From NCBI RefSeq assembly GCF_035514885.1, contig NZ_DATJCH010000012.1:310001-374000 (forward strand): DNA of 64,000 bases. Reading direction: 5' to 3'. This stretch comes from Albibacterium sp035514885. GTDB taxonomy: Bacteria; Bacteroidota; Bacteroidia; Sphingobacteriales; Sphingobacteriaceae. The first letter of the stretch is position 1, and every line of letters begins with the position of its first letter. The translations under genes were made by a program, and so were the position numbers. This document shows, piece after piece, positions 1 through 8,049 of this stretch. The notes under the pieces were generated by a model that saw only the letters and a program-made list of their open reading frames with translations, searched no databases and was not told the origin of the DNA.

Positions 1-332
1 AGGAATATAAATTTCTTGTCGTAAATTGTCCCATTGATATAATAGCTAAGCCAATATTCATTTGTCAAGCCAAATAAGGCTTCATCAATAGGTTCTATTT
101 TAGCATAAGAACTTCCACTAATGTCACCAATGAAATGTCTTAATGTGGTAGTTTGAATATCCTTACCATCTGTATAGTCATATCCTCGGGCACTTATAAG
201 AACATTATTAATAGTTTCTTTTTTCCTGTTAATGATATAAACATACCATAACTTGCTTTCAGGTGTTTCACCTTCCAGTACAATGGCTATTCCTATATCT
301 TCAACTATATTTTTTGGTAAATCTCTTTTCAT
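1..332 (-). CDS. Conserved Bacteroidota protein, C-terminus cut by window edge
   Basis: An open frame runs from an ATG at 332 to the left edge of the window (110 codons, no stop reached). It starts MKRDLPKNIVEDIGIAIVLE and contains the motifs TLRHFIGDISGSSYAKIEPI and LFGLTNEYWLSYYING. From memory this matches a small (about 140 aa) protein common in Bacteroidota genomes and often mislabelled as a phenylalanyl-tRNA synthetase subunit; no function is established and I see no catalytic motif. It lies 15 bp after the topA stop on the same strand, so it is probably co-transcribed with topA. Only its N-terminal three quarters is in the window. Confidence 0.75.
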   Translation of the reverse strand, partial: MKRDLPKNIVEDIGIAIVLEGETPESKLWYVYIINRKKETINNVLISARGYDYTDGKDIQTTTLRHFIGDISGSSYAKIEPIDEALFGLTNEYWLSYYINGTIYDKKFIF

Positions 333-347
333 TAAAATAGCGGAACT

Positions 348-2759
348 TTACTTTTTTGCTTTTGGAGCTGCTTTTTTAGCAGCTGGTTTCTTTTTAGCAG
401 CAGTTTTCTTCTTGGTTGCTGTTGTTGCAGTAGCTTTAGCGCCTTTAAAAGATTTTTTAGGGACAGGCTGATCATCTGCAAGCTTCTTGATTTCCTCGAA
501 ACTCAGATCTTCAGGTGTCTTATCCTTAGGTATCTTAATATTTAATTTACCATATCTAATAAAAGGACCCCATCGACCGTTTTCTATACGAACATCAGGA
601 TCTTCCTCAAATGTTTTGATTATTTTATCAATATCTTTTTGACGTTTTATTTTAATAATCTCGATAGCCTCTGTTTCCTCAACTTTATGTGGGTCAACAT
701 CTTTAGGTAAAGAATAAAATGATCCGTCATGACGAATATAAGGACCAAATCTCCCTATTGCCACTGTCATGTCTTTATCTTCAAATACACCAACGGTTTT
801 AGGAAGCCTAAACAGTTCCAATGCTTCTTCCAATGTAATGGTTTCAATCATCTGTCCTTGTCTTAAGCTAGCGAATCGTGGTTTTTCTTCATCTTCGCTA
901 GAGCCTATTTGAACCAATGGGCCGAAACGACCAACCCGTACAATAATCTTTTTTCCACTTGCTTCGTCTGTGCCTAATTCTCGTTCATGGCTAGCTCTCT
1001 CTGCTGTTTCAAGAGTATTCTCAACATCGGTGTGGAAAGGTCCGTAAAAGTCCTTTAACATGGCTGTCCAGTCTTTTAAACCATGTGCAATTTCATCAAA
1101 TTCTTTTTCAACAGTTGCTGTGAAGTTAAAATCAACGATATCTACAAAATGTTCTACTAAGAAATCATTTACCATAATTCCAATATCAGTTGGAAACAGT
1201 TTGTTTCGTTCTGCACCTGTATTTTCTGACTTGATGAGTGATGTGATTTTGCCTTCCGCTAAAGATAGGACTTGATAATTTCTTGCTTTTCCTTCCCGGT
1301 CCTCCTTTACTACGTAGCCTCTGTTTTGTATAGTTGATATGGTTGGAGCATAAGTTGAAGGACGACCAATTCCAAGTTCTTCCATTTTCTTCACTAAGCT
1401 TGCTTCAGTATAACGGGATGGCGGACGGCTGTAGCGTTCAGTCGCATTCATTTCCTTTAAGGAAACGATTTGTCCTGTTTTTAACGGTGGAAGAAGTGCA
1501 TTATCACTACTATCATCTAATTGAACTTCTGCTTCTTCATCTGTTGATTCAAAATATACCTTTAGAAAACCATCAAATTTCATTACTTCTCCGCTTGCCG
1601 TTAATTCTTCCGAACGGGAGGAGATGGATATCTTGGCAGTTGTTTTCTCAAATTCTGCTTCACTCATCTGAGATGCAATCGCGCGTTTCCATATTAATTC
1701 ATACAGTTTTCGTTCTGCAGAATCTCCGCTTATACTATGGTTTGTGAAATTAGTAGGTCGTATGGCTTCGTGAGCTTCTTGAGCTCCAGATGATTTTGTT
1801 TTATATTGACGAGGTTTATGGTATTTATCTCCATAAGCATTTCTGATTTCTTTTTCTGCAGCATCTAAAGCCGTTTGGCTTAAATTTACTGAGTCAGTAC
1901 GCATGTAAGATATATAACCAGCCTCGTATAAACGTTGTGCCAGGCTCATTGTCCGCCCAACAGAATATCCTAATTTCCTACTTGCTTCCTGTTGTAGCGT
2001 AGAAGTAGTAAATGGTGCAGAAGGAGTACGTTTTCCAGGTTTAGTTTCTAAAGATTTTATTTTAAATTCTGCTGCTATACAGTCTCTTAAGAAATCCTCT
2101 GCTTCTTTAACTTTTTGGAAACGTTTAGGTAGTTCTGCTTTAAAAAGTTCTTTTTTATTGTCGGTATAAAATATTGCAACTACTTTGAAAGAAGCAACCG
2201 GTTTAAAACTATTATACTCTCTTTCACGATCCACTAATAGGCGTACAGCAACTGACTGAACTCTTCCGGCAGATAGTGATGGTTTTACTTTCTTCCAAAG
2301 AACAGGTGAAAGTTCAAAGCCAACTAGTCTATCCAACACACGTCTTGCTTGCTGTGCATTTACTAAATTATAGTCGATTTTACGAGGGTTCTCGATGGCT
2401 TTTAAGATGGCGGGCTTTGTTATTTCATGAAAAACTATTCTCTTCGTCTTGTTTTCATCTAAGCCCAGTGTTTCGAATAGATGCCAGGAAATAGCTTCTC
2501 CTTCACGGTCCTCATCTGATGCTAGCCAAACAGTTTCTGAAGCTTTTGCTAGCTTTTTAAGTTCACTAACTACTGCTTTTTTATCTGCGGGAACTTCATA
2601 TTTTTGTGCGAAATTATTTGCTGTATCGATTGCCTCGTCTGTTTTTACTAGATCGCGAATATGTCCGTAACTGGATTTAACTAAAAAATCTTTTCCTAAA
2701 TATCCTTCTATTGTTTTCGCTTTTGCTGGAGACTCAACGATAAGTAAATTCTTTGCCAT
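348..2759 (-). CDS. topA: DNA topoisomerase I
   Basis: Type IA topoisomerase that relaxes negative supercoils by cutting one strand through a 5'-phosphotyrosine. The N-terminal Toprim domain has VESPAKAKTI (residues 8-17) and DEDREGEA (82-89). The catalytic tyrosine is Y285 in SYMRTDS. The C-terminus has no CxxC zinc fingers; instead it has three GRFGP/GRWGP-type repeats (VGRFGPLVQIG, IGRFGPYIRHDG, NGRWGPFIRYG) followed by a Lys/Ala-rich basic tail, the usual Bacteroidota form. I chose the ATG at 2759 (MAKNLLIVESPAK) because the family starts there; a ten-codon upstream extension in the same frame is unlikely. 803 aa, normal length. Very secure. Confidence 0.97.
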   Translation of the reverse strand: MAKNLLIVESPAKAKTIEGYLGKDFLVKSSYGHIRDLVKTDEAIDTANNFAQKYEVPADKKAVVSELKKLAKASETVWLASDEDREGEAISWHLFETLGLDENKTKRIVFHEITKPAILKAIENPRKIDYNLVNAQQARRVLDRLVGFELSPVLWKKVKPSLSAGRVQSVAVRLLVDREREYNSFKPVASFKVVAIFYTDNKKELFKAELPKRFQKVKEAEDFLRDCIAAEFKIKSLETKPGKRTPSAPFTTSTLQQEASRKLGYSVGRTMSLAQRLYEAGYISYMRTDSVNLSQTALDAAEKEIRNAYGDKYHKPRQYKTKSSGAQEAHEAIRPTNFTNHSISGDSAERKLYELIWKRAIASQMSEAEFEKTTAKISISSRSEELTASGEVMKFDGFLKVYFESTDEEAEVQLDDSSDNALLPPLKTGQIVSLKEMNATERYSRPPSRYTEASLVKKMEELGIGRPSTYAPTISTIQNRGYVVKEDREGKARNYQVLSLAEGKITSLIKSENTGAERNKLFPTDIGIMVNDFLVEHFVDIVDFNFTATVEKEFDEIAHGLKDWTAMLKDFYGPFHTDVENTLETAERASHERELGTDEASGKKIIVRVGRFGPLVQIGSSEDEEKPRFASLRQGQMIETITLEEALELFRLPKTVGVFEDKDMTVAIGRFGPYIRHDGSFYSLPKDVDPHKVEETEAIEIIKIKRQKDIDKIIKTFEEDPDVRIENGRWGPFIRYGKLNIKIPKDKTPEDLSFEEIKKLADDQPVPKKSFKGAKATATTATKKKTAAKKKPAAKKAAPKAKK

Positions 2760-2872
2760 TAATAACTTGATTTTTGCAAATAAAGTCAATTAAAAAGGGA
2801 TATTCAAGCCTATGTCAATATTTAATTTATTGAATATTGTAAAATCACCCTTTTTATTGAATATATGAAATG

Positions 2873-2904
2873 AAAAAACCAAGGCGTTAAATTTACCTTG
2901 GTTT
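2873..2904 (-). terminator. Rho-independent terminator after mnmA
   Basis: Nine-base arms (2876-2884 and 2896-2904, AAACCAAGG / CCTTGGTTT) with an 11-nt loop. Read on the minus strand the stem is followed by six U. It lies 40 bp after the mnmA stop and before topA, so it ends the mnmA transcript. Confidence 0.75.
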
Positions 2905-2944
2905 GTTAATTTATAAGATTCTAAATGATTGAAAAATCATTTAG

Positions 2945-4033
2945 TTAAGCTAAGAAACCACCTCCAAGTAAGTCGTCTCCTTCATAAAAAACAGCAGATT
3001 GACCTGGTGCAATTCCCTTAACCGCATGGTGGAATTCAACTTTCATCGAAGTACCGTCTTGCTCGATTGTGCTAAGCATTCCTGCATCCTTATACCGTAC
3101 TTTAGTTACAGCCTCAAATGGAGCATCAAAAGATTCATATTTGATCAGGTTGATGTTTTTCACAACGGCGAAAGATTTCTGTAATTCAATTTCATCACCT
3201 AAAACAACCGTATTGGTTTCAGGAATAATTTTAATAACGAATACAGGTCTTCCCAAAGCAATACCCAGTCCTTTTCTTTGTCCAATAGTATAATAAGGGT
3301 AACCTTCATGTTTTCCAACAATCGACCCATCACTTAATACAAAATTCCCTGCTCCAACCCGCTCGTCTAAATCTTCGACCCTGTGGCGTAAAAATGAACG
3401 ATAATCATTATTTGGCACAAAGCATATTTCATAGCTTTCTGATTTATTGGCTAGTTCACGTTGTCCCATGTCATTCGCCATTTGACGGATTTCCGGTTTG
3501 CTATAAGTTCCAAGTGGGAAACGTGTACGAGCAAGATTCTCTTGCGACACTCCCCAAAGTACATATGATTGATCTTTGTTTTCGTCTTTACCCTTTGAAA
3601 CTACATAGCGACCGCTATCCTGCAATCTAATGTTAGCATAATGCCCTGTTGCAATAAATTCACAATCAAGGTGATTTGCACGTTTCAAAAGAGCTTCCCA
3701 TTTAATGTGGGTATTGCATAAAACGCAAGGATTAGGCGTTCTTCCGGCAATATACTCTTCAACAAAATTATCGATTACAAATCCTGAGAACTCATCTCTG
3801 ATATCTAAGATATAATGTGGAAAGCCATAAGCTACAGCTAAGGCCCGCGCATCATTTATACTATCTAAACTACAGCATCCTGTCTCTTTGGAGGATCCGC
3901 CTGCTGAAGCATAATCCCAGGTTTTCATTGTTAGGCCAATAACCTCATAGCCTTGTTCATGAAGCATAACGGCAGCTACAGAACTATCAACTCCGCCACT
4001 CATTGCCACTAATACTCTTCCGCGTTTACTCAT
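2945..4033 (-). CDS. mnmA: tRNA-specific 2-thiouridylase MnmA
   Basis: Thiolates U34 of tRNA-Lys, -Glu and -Gln using ATP and a relayed persulfide sulfur. The PP-loop SGGVDSS is at residues 12-18. The two catalytic cysteines of the family are present: C103 in NPCVLC (the first of a CxxC pair, C103/C106) and C204 in SYEICFVP. The motif YYTIGQRKGLGI also fits. Start is the ATG at 4033 (MSKRGRVLVAMSGG); the frame is open seven codons further up but no homologue starts there. 362 aa. A -7 box TACCTTTG lies 18 bp upstream and a terminator follows. Confidence 0.96.
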   Translation of the reverse strand: MSKRGRVLVAMSGGVDSSVAAVMLHEQGYEVIGLTMKTWDYASAGGSSKETGCCSLDSINDARALAVAYGFPHYILDIRDEFSGFVIDNFVEEYIAGRTPNPCVLCNTHIKWEALLKRANHLDCEFIATGHYANIRLQDSGRYVVSKGKDENKDQSYVLWGVSQENLARTRFPLGTYSKPEIRQMANDMGQRELANKSESYEICFVPNNDYRSFLRHRVEDLDERVGAGNFVLSDGSIVGKHEGYPYYTIGQRKGLGIALGRPVFVIKIIPETNTVVLGDEIELQKSFAVVKNINLIKYESFDAPFEAVTKVRYKDAGMLSTIEQDGTSMKVEFHHAVKGIAPGQSAVFYEGDDLLGGGFLA

Positions 4034-4051
4034 ATCAATATATTGAAGCTG

Positions 4052-4059
4052 CAAAGGTA
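4052..4059 (-). promoter_or_regulatory. Putative -7 promoter element of mnmA
   Basis: On the minus strand this reads TACCTTTG, matching the Bacteroidota TAnnTTTG element, 18 bp before the mnmA ATG. No convincing TTTG -33 element lies at the right distance, so confidence is moderate. Confidence 0.4.
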
Positions 4060-4116
4060 AGGCAAAATATATAGAATGGATTTATGTTAATTCAAATGAA
4101 AGTAAAAATGCAGATA

Positions 4117-4626
4117 TTAGAAGTTCATTTTCTCTACATCATCAGCACTCTCTTCCACCTTTTTCTTTAATTCTTCTTTGTAGTTTATAAGATTTTGTGT
4201 TAATTCCTCATTGTTGGTTGCTAATATTTGAGCAGCCAAAATACCCGCATTTTTTGCAGCATTTAAAGCAACTGTTGCAACAGGAATTCCATTTGGCATT
4301 TGTAAAATAGAGAGAACAGAGTCCCAACCATCAATTGAGTTCGATGATTTTACAGGAACACCAATAACTGGTAAATGAGTTAATGAAGCAACCATGCCAG
4401 GCAAGTGAGCTGCGCCACCTGCACCTGCAATAATTACCTTTAATCCTTTAGAAGAAGCACTCCTGGAAAATTCAAAGAGTCTATCCGGGGTTCTATGTGC
4501 TGAGACTATTGTTAATTCAAATCTCACTCCTAAGGTCTTTAAAATTTCTGCGGCATCTTTCATAATCGGTAAATCTGATTGACTTCCCATGATAATAGCC
4601 ACTTCTGCAAGTTGATGATTTGACAT
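4117..4626 (-). CDS. purE: N5-carboxyaminoimidazole ribonucleotide mutase PurE
   Basis: Class I PurE, which moves the carboxyl group of N5-CAIR to give CAIR in purine synthesis. The substrate-binding motifs GSQSD (14-18), SAHRTP (42-47) and AGAGGAAHLPGM are all visible. 169 aa, the normal size for the octameric bacterial enzyme. Its ATG is 9 bp after the purK stop, so the two are one operon, as expected because PurK makes the PurE substrate. Confidence 0.97.
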   Translation of the reverse strand: MSNHQLAEVAIIMGSQSDLPIMKDAAEILKTLGVRFELTIVSAHRTPDRLFEFSRSASSKGLKVIIAGAGGAAHLPGMVASLTHLPVIGVPVKSSNSIDGWDSVLSILQMPNGIPVATVALNAAKNAGILAAQILATNNEELTQNLINYKEELKKKVEESADDVEKMNF

Positions 4627-4635
4627 ATATTTAGT

Positions 4636-5778
4636 TTAAGCAATAACTTTTAAAATATCCTGAACAGATCTAGCTGTTTCTATAGCCTTTGCACGATCAT
4701 CATTAACAATCGTCACATGTCCCATTTTTCTAAATGGTTTTGTGTATTTTTTACCATAAAGGTGAATATATACACCTTCCTTTTCTAATACTTTCTCCAA
4801 ACCAACATACTGAGCTAAGCCTTGGAAGTCAGGTTCTCCGAGCAAGTTAATCATTACAGCATTCGTTCTACATTGTGTATCTCCTAATGGAAGATTGAAT
4901 ATGGCTCTTAAATGTTGAGCAAATTGCGAAGTAATGTTGCCTTCAATACTTTGATGTCCGCTATTATGTGGGCGGGGAGCAAGTTCATTGACAAGGATCT
5001 CGCCGTCCTTAGTCAAAAACATTTCTACAGCCAGCAAGCCAACGATCTGAAGATCTTCAGCAATCTTAATGGCCAACGATTCTGCCTTTTGTTGAATGTC
5101 GTGAGGTAGGAGAGAAGGAGAGATTAAGTATTCCACCAAATTAACATCTGGATTGAACTCCATCTCGACGCAAGGAAAGGCTTTTACTTCTTCATTTTGA
5201 TTTCTTGCAACAATTACACCGATTTCCATCTCAAAATCAACCCACTTCTCGATTAAACTTGGAGCTTCAAAAGCATTTAATACATCATTTTCGTTTGTAA
5301 TCTTCATTACACCACGACCATCATAACCATCCTTTCTTAATTTTTGAATATAAGGAAGTTTAAGCTTCGCACTTTTTAAATTATCTCTTGAAGAAATTAA
5401 TTGAAACGGAGCAGTTGGAATATCATTCTGTTTAAAGAATTCTTTTTGTAAACCTTTATCCTGAATTAACCTGATAATACGCGCTTGAGGATATACAATT
5501 ACACCTTCTTCCTCAAGTTTTTCTAAGGCATCAACATTTACTTTCTCAATTTCAATAGTCAGCAGGTCAACTCGTTTTCCAAATTTATAAACCGTATCGA
5601 AATCATTTAATGCTCCTACTTCAAAGTGATCACAAAGATTCTTACAAGGAGCATTTTCATCCGGATCAAGCACCGATATACTTGCATTAAAATTGATTGC
5701 TTCTTGAATAAGCATCCGTCCCAATTGTCCACCACCTAAAATACCTAATCTTAAATCGCTGTAAAATTCTTTTGCCAT
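4636..5778 (-). CDS. purK: N5-carboxyaminoimidazole ribonucleotide synthase PurK
   Basis: ATP-grasp enzyme that carboxylates AIR with bicarbonate and ATP to N5-CAIR. The N-terminal dinucleotide-like loop GGGQLGRM starts at residue 15. The ATP-grasp core follows (LRKDGYDGRGV, LIEKWVDFEMEIGV), and the Mg-binding segment EILVNELAPRPHNSGH is near residue 265. 380 aa, normal. First gene of purK-purE. I see no recognisable promoter box or riboswitch in the 95 bp upstream. Confidence 0.96.
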   Translation of the reverse strand: MAKEFYSDLRLGILGGGQLGRMLIQEAINFNASISVLDPDENAPCKNLCDHFEVGALNDFDTVYKFGKRVDLLTIEIEKVNVDALEKLEEEGVIVYPQARIIRLIQDKGLQKEFFKQNDIPTAPFQLISSRDNLKSAKLKLPYIQKLRKDGYDGRGVMKITNENDVLNAFEAPSLIEKWVDFEMEIGVIVARNQNEEVKAFPCVEMEFNPDVNLVEYLISPSLLPHDIQQKAESLAIKIAEDLQIVGLLAVEMFLTKDGEILVNELAPRPHNSGHQSIEGNITSQFAQHLRAIFNLPLGDTQCRTNAVMINLLGEPDFQGLAQYVGLEKVLEKEGVYIHLYGKKYTKPFRKMGHVTIVNDDRAKAIETARSVQDILKVIA

Positions 5779-5873
5779 AACTTTAGCCTAGGGCCAATCT
5801 ATATTTATATTTCTGTAAAGTTAAATGATTTATTTAAAAACTAAACTCTATTTATAAACATAAGGTTTCGTTT

Positions 5874-6863
5874 TTACACCTTTTGCTTTGTGCCTTTTGC
5901 AGTAATTGCTTCAATTATTTGATCGGCATGAACTCTTGAATTCTCAATAAACCACGAGTGAGTATTTAATCCACCACAAACTACCCCTGCTAAATAAATC
6001 CCCTCAATATTGGTTTCCATGGTAGTTTCATTATAATGAGGCATTCTCATGTTCTTTTGGTCAAGTTCTATTCCTATATTATTAAGGAATTCAAAATTGG
6101 GTTGATAACCTGTTAAAGCTAAAACAAAGTCATTAGGAATTGTTTTTATACCATCCGGAGTTTCTATATCTACTTCAGATTCTCTGACCTCTAATAAATT
6201 GCTTGAGAAATAAGCTTTTATTTCGCCTGCTGCAATCCGATTTTCAATATCAGGCTTAACCCAATATTTTACACGCTCACCGATTCCCGGACCTCTTGCA
6301 ATTAAGGTAACATTTGCTCCTTTTCTAAAGGTTTCAAGAGCGGCATCTACTGAAGAATTGCTCGCTCCAACTACAACTACATTCTGATTAGAAAAATAAT
6401 GAGGTTCTTGGTAATAATGAAAAACTTTTGGTAGGTTTTCACCAGGGATATCCATTAACATCGGAATATCGTAGAATCCTGTCGCGACAATGATGTTTCG
6501 TGCACTATAATTGCTTTTCGAAGTTTCTACATTAAAGAAGCCATCTTCTTTTACAACATTCTTTACGGCTTCAAAAAGGTGGATATTCAATTCATAGGAA
6601 AGCGAAACTCTCCTGTAATATTCTAAAGCCTCTGCTCGCTTAGGTTTAGGATTAATACTCACAAAGGGTAAATTTCCAATCTCTAAACGCTCTGCAGTAG
6701 AAAAGAAAGTCATTCCTTGTGGATAATTATAAAGCGAATTGGTTAAGCAACCTTTCTCTATAATTAAATAGGATAGTCCCGCATTTTTGGCGGCAATCCC
6801 ACAGGCAAGTCCTATGGGGCCACCTCCAATGATAATTAAATCAATAATTTTTTCAATTTGCAT
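5874..6863 (-). CDS. ypdA: YpdA-family FAD-dependent disulfide reductase
   Basis: Two-dinucleotide-binding-domain flavoprotein of the YpdA type. The FAD site GGGPIG is at residues 13-18, an NADPH site VVVGASNSSVDAALE is near 160, and the C-terminal GIYLAGVVCGG is the second FAD motif. There is no CxxC redox pair, which separates it from thioredoxin reductase and is typical of YpdA, the proposed bacillithiol disulfide reductase. The ATG at 6863 (MQIEKIIDLIIIGGG) is preferred over an in-frame TTG at 6875. 329 aa. It begins 23 bp after the transaldolase stop, so the two may be co-transcribed. A YfiT-type bacillithiol transferase homologue at 22905-23441 supports the redox role. Confidence 0.85.
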   Translation of the reverse strand: MQIEKIIDLIIIGGGPIGLACGIAAKNAGLSYLIIEKGCLTNSLYNYPQGMTFFSTAERLEIGNLPFVSINPKPKRAEALEYYRRVSLSYELNIHLFEAVKNVVKEDGFFNVETSKSNYSARNIIVATGFYDIPMLMDIPGENLPKVFHYYQEPHYFSNQNVVVVGASNSSVDAALETFRKGANVTLIARGPGIGERVKYWVKPDIENRIAAGEIKAYFSSNLLEVRESEVDIETPDGIKTIPNDFVLALTGYQPNFEFLNNIGIELDQKNMRMPHYNETTMETNIEGIYLAGVVCGGLNTHSWFIENSRVHADQIIEAITAKGTKQKV

Positions 6864-6886
6864 AATAGCAATCAAAAAGATTCAGA

Positions 6887-7546
6887 TTATTTTCCAGCTG
6901 CTTTCGCATGGTCAGCTAAGAATTGAGCTAAACCGCTATCTGTTAAAGGGTGTTTTAATAAAGAAAGAATGGCTGATAGAGGACCAGTCATTACATCTGC
7001 TCCAATTTTTGCACATCCTAAAATATGTGTACTGTTTCTAATTGATGCAGCAAGTATTTGAGTTTCGTATCCGTAGTTGTCAAAAATTAACCGAATGTCT
7101 TCAATCAATGATAAACCATCAGTTGAAATATCGTCCAATCTTCCAATGAATGGAGAAACGTAAGTTGCTCCGGCTTTAGCTGCTAATAAAGCTTGGCCAG
7201 CAGTGAATACTAATGTACAATTTGTTTTAATTCCTTTTGAAGAAAAGTATTTCAAAGCTTTTATTCCATCTTTAATCATTGGAACTTTAACAACGATTTT
7301 ATCATCTAATTTTGCTAAGGCTTCACCTTCTTTGATGATATTCTCGAAATCTGTAGAAATAACTTCCGCGCTTACATCTCCGTCTACGATTTCACAAATA
7401 GCTTTATAGTGATTAATAACGTTTTGTTCACCACTAATGCCTTCTTTGGCCATTAAACTTGGATTGGTGGTTACACCGTCTAGAACGCCTAAATCTTGAG
7501 CTTCTTTAATTTGAGCAAGATTGGCAGTATCAATAAAAAATTTCAT
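6887..7546 (-). CDS. fsa: Fructose-6-phosphate aldolase / TalC-type transaldolase
   Basis: Small transaldolase of the FSA/TalC group. MKFFIDTANL at the N-terminus, GVTTNPSLMAKE (24-35), and the Schiff-base lysine K87 in VVKVPM. C-terminal PLTDSGLAQFLADHAKA is also typical. 219 aa fits the single-domain 'small' transaldolases, so it could act in the pentose phosphate pathway or as an aldolase; sequence alone does not decide. The ATG at 7546 was chosen over an upstream in-frame start because homologues begin MKFFIDTA. A TAAATTTG box lies 33 bp upstream. Confidence 0.92.
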   Translation of the reverse strand: MKFFIDTANLAQIKEAQDLGVLDGVTTNPSLMAKEGISGEQNVINHYKAICEIVDGDVSAEVISTDFENIIKEGEALAKLDDKIVVKVPMIKDGIKALKYFSSKGIKTNCTLVFTAGQALLAAKAGATYVSPFIGRLDDISTDGLSLIEDIRLIFDNYGYETQILAASIRNSTHILGCAKIGADVMTGPLSAILSLLKHPLTDSGLAQFLADHAKAAGK

Positions 7547-7579
7547 GTGATTGATATGTGAGTTGTTAAATAATACAGA

Positions 7580-7587
7580 CAAATTTA
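7580..7587 (-). promoter_or_regulatory. Putative -7 promoter element of the transaldolase gene
   Basis: Minus strand TAAATTTG, a full match to TAnnTTTG, 33 bp before the ATG at 7546. The -33 region is not clear. Confidence 0.4.
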
Positions 7588-7645
7588 GCCAATATTATTC
7601 AGGTTTCTGTAAACCTAGGTCTCTTATTCTGAAAGAAAAGAAACA

Positions 7646-7748
7646 AAAAATGGGCAAGCCCCTTTTATCGCACCGCTACAACCTTTTACCCTTGCTGCGT
7701 TCCCGCCCTGGGGGAGTTCAAAGGGAGCTGGTCGTAAAAGACTTACCC
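7646..7748 (-). ncRNA. ffs: Small signal recognition particle RNA (4.5S type)
   Basis: On the minus strand the core reads CTCCCCCAGGGCGGGAA then CGCAGCAAGGGTAA, the conserved apical hairpin (helix 8) with asymmetric loop that binds Ffh. The flanks pair: 5' GGGTAAGTCTTTTA with 3' TAAAAGGGGCTTGCCC, giving the closed rod of the short bacterial SRP RNA. A TACTTTTG promoter box ends 4 bp before the proposed 5' end, and six U follow the 3' stem (7645-7650). About 103 nt, the usual length in Bacteroidota. Termini are estimated from pairing and may be off by a few bases. Confidence 0.92.
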
Positions 7749-7752
7749 ACCA

Positions 7753-7760
7753 CAAAAGTA
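7753..7760 (-). promoter_or_regulatory. -7 promoter element of the SRP RNA gene
   Basis: Minus strand TACTTTTG (TAnnTTTG consensus) placed 4 nt before the first base of the terminal helix of the SRP RNA, the spacing expected for a transcription start at the helix. Confidence 0.55.
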
Positions 7761-8049
7761 AGAAAAAATGTGACATAAGTATAAAAATATGCGTCCTAAT
7801 CGTTATATGATTGATTTACTTGACCTTAATTTTATTATCTCATACTTTCCAAATCTGCTACCATACCTAAGAGATCTCAAGCTAATATTTTGTTAAATCC
7901 TTAATGTTCGTTTTGCCAAAAAGATATTATATTCAACTTTATATGAGTTTTCTTTAAAGAAAGTAAATAAATATTATGGAAAAGATAATATTTATCAGAA
8001 ATAATATTAATTTAGCAAAACAATTCAATAGGTTCTATTAAATAAGAAA
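7761..8049. other. Intergenic region before gltB, nothing recognisable
   Basis: AT-rich spacer of about 290 bp between the divergent SRP RNA and gltB. I see no ORF with conserved features, no riboswitch and no clear TTTG/TAnnTTTG pair. The gltB promoter should lie here but I cannot place it. Confidence 0.5.

Noticed and set aside
1334..1747. 137-residue plus-strand ORF inside topA
   Set aside because: Antisense to a firmly conserved catalytic region of topoisomerase; composition is that of a shadow frame.
2790..2870. Inverted repeat around AAAAAGGG / CCCTTTTT between topA and mnmA
   Set aside because: Arms are partly matched only and lie in an AT-rich spacer; not distinguishable from chance, although it could be part of the topA promoter.
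7551..7778. 75-residue plus-strand ORF before gltB
   Set aside because: It lies antisense to the SRP RNA gene and its sequence reflects the conserved RNA.
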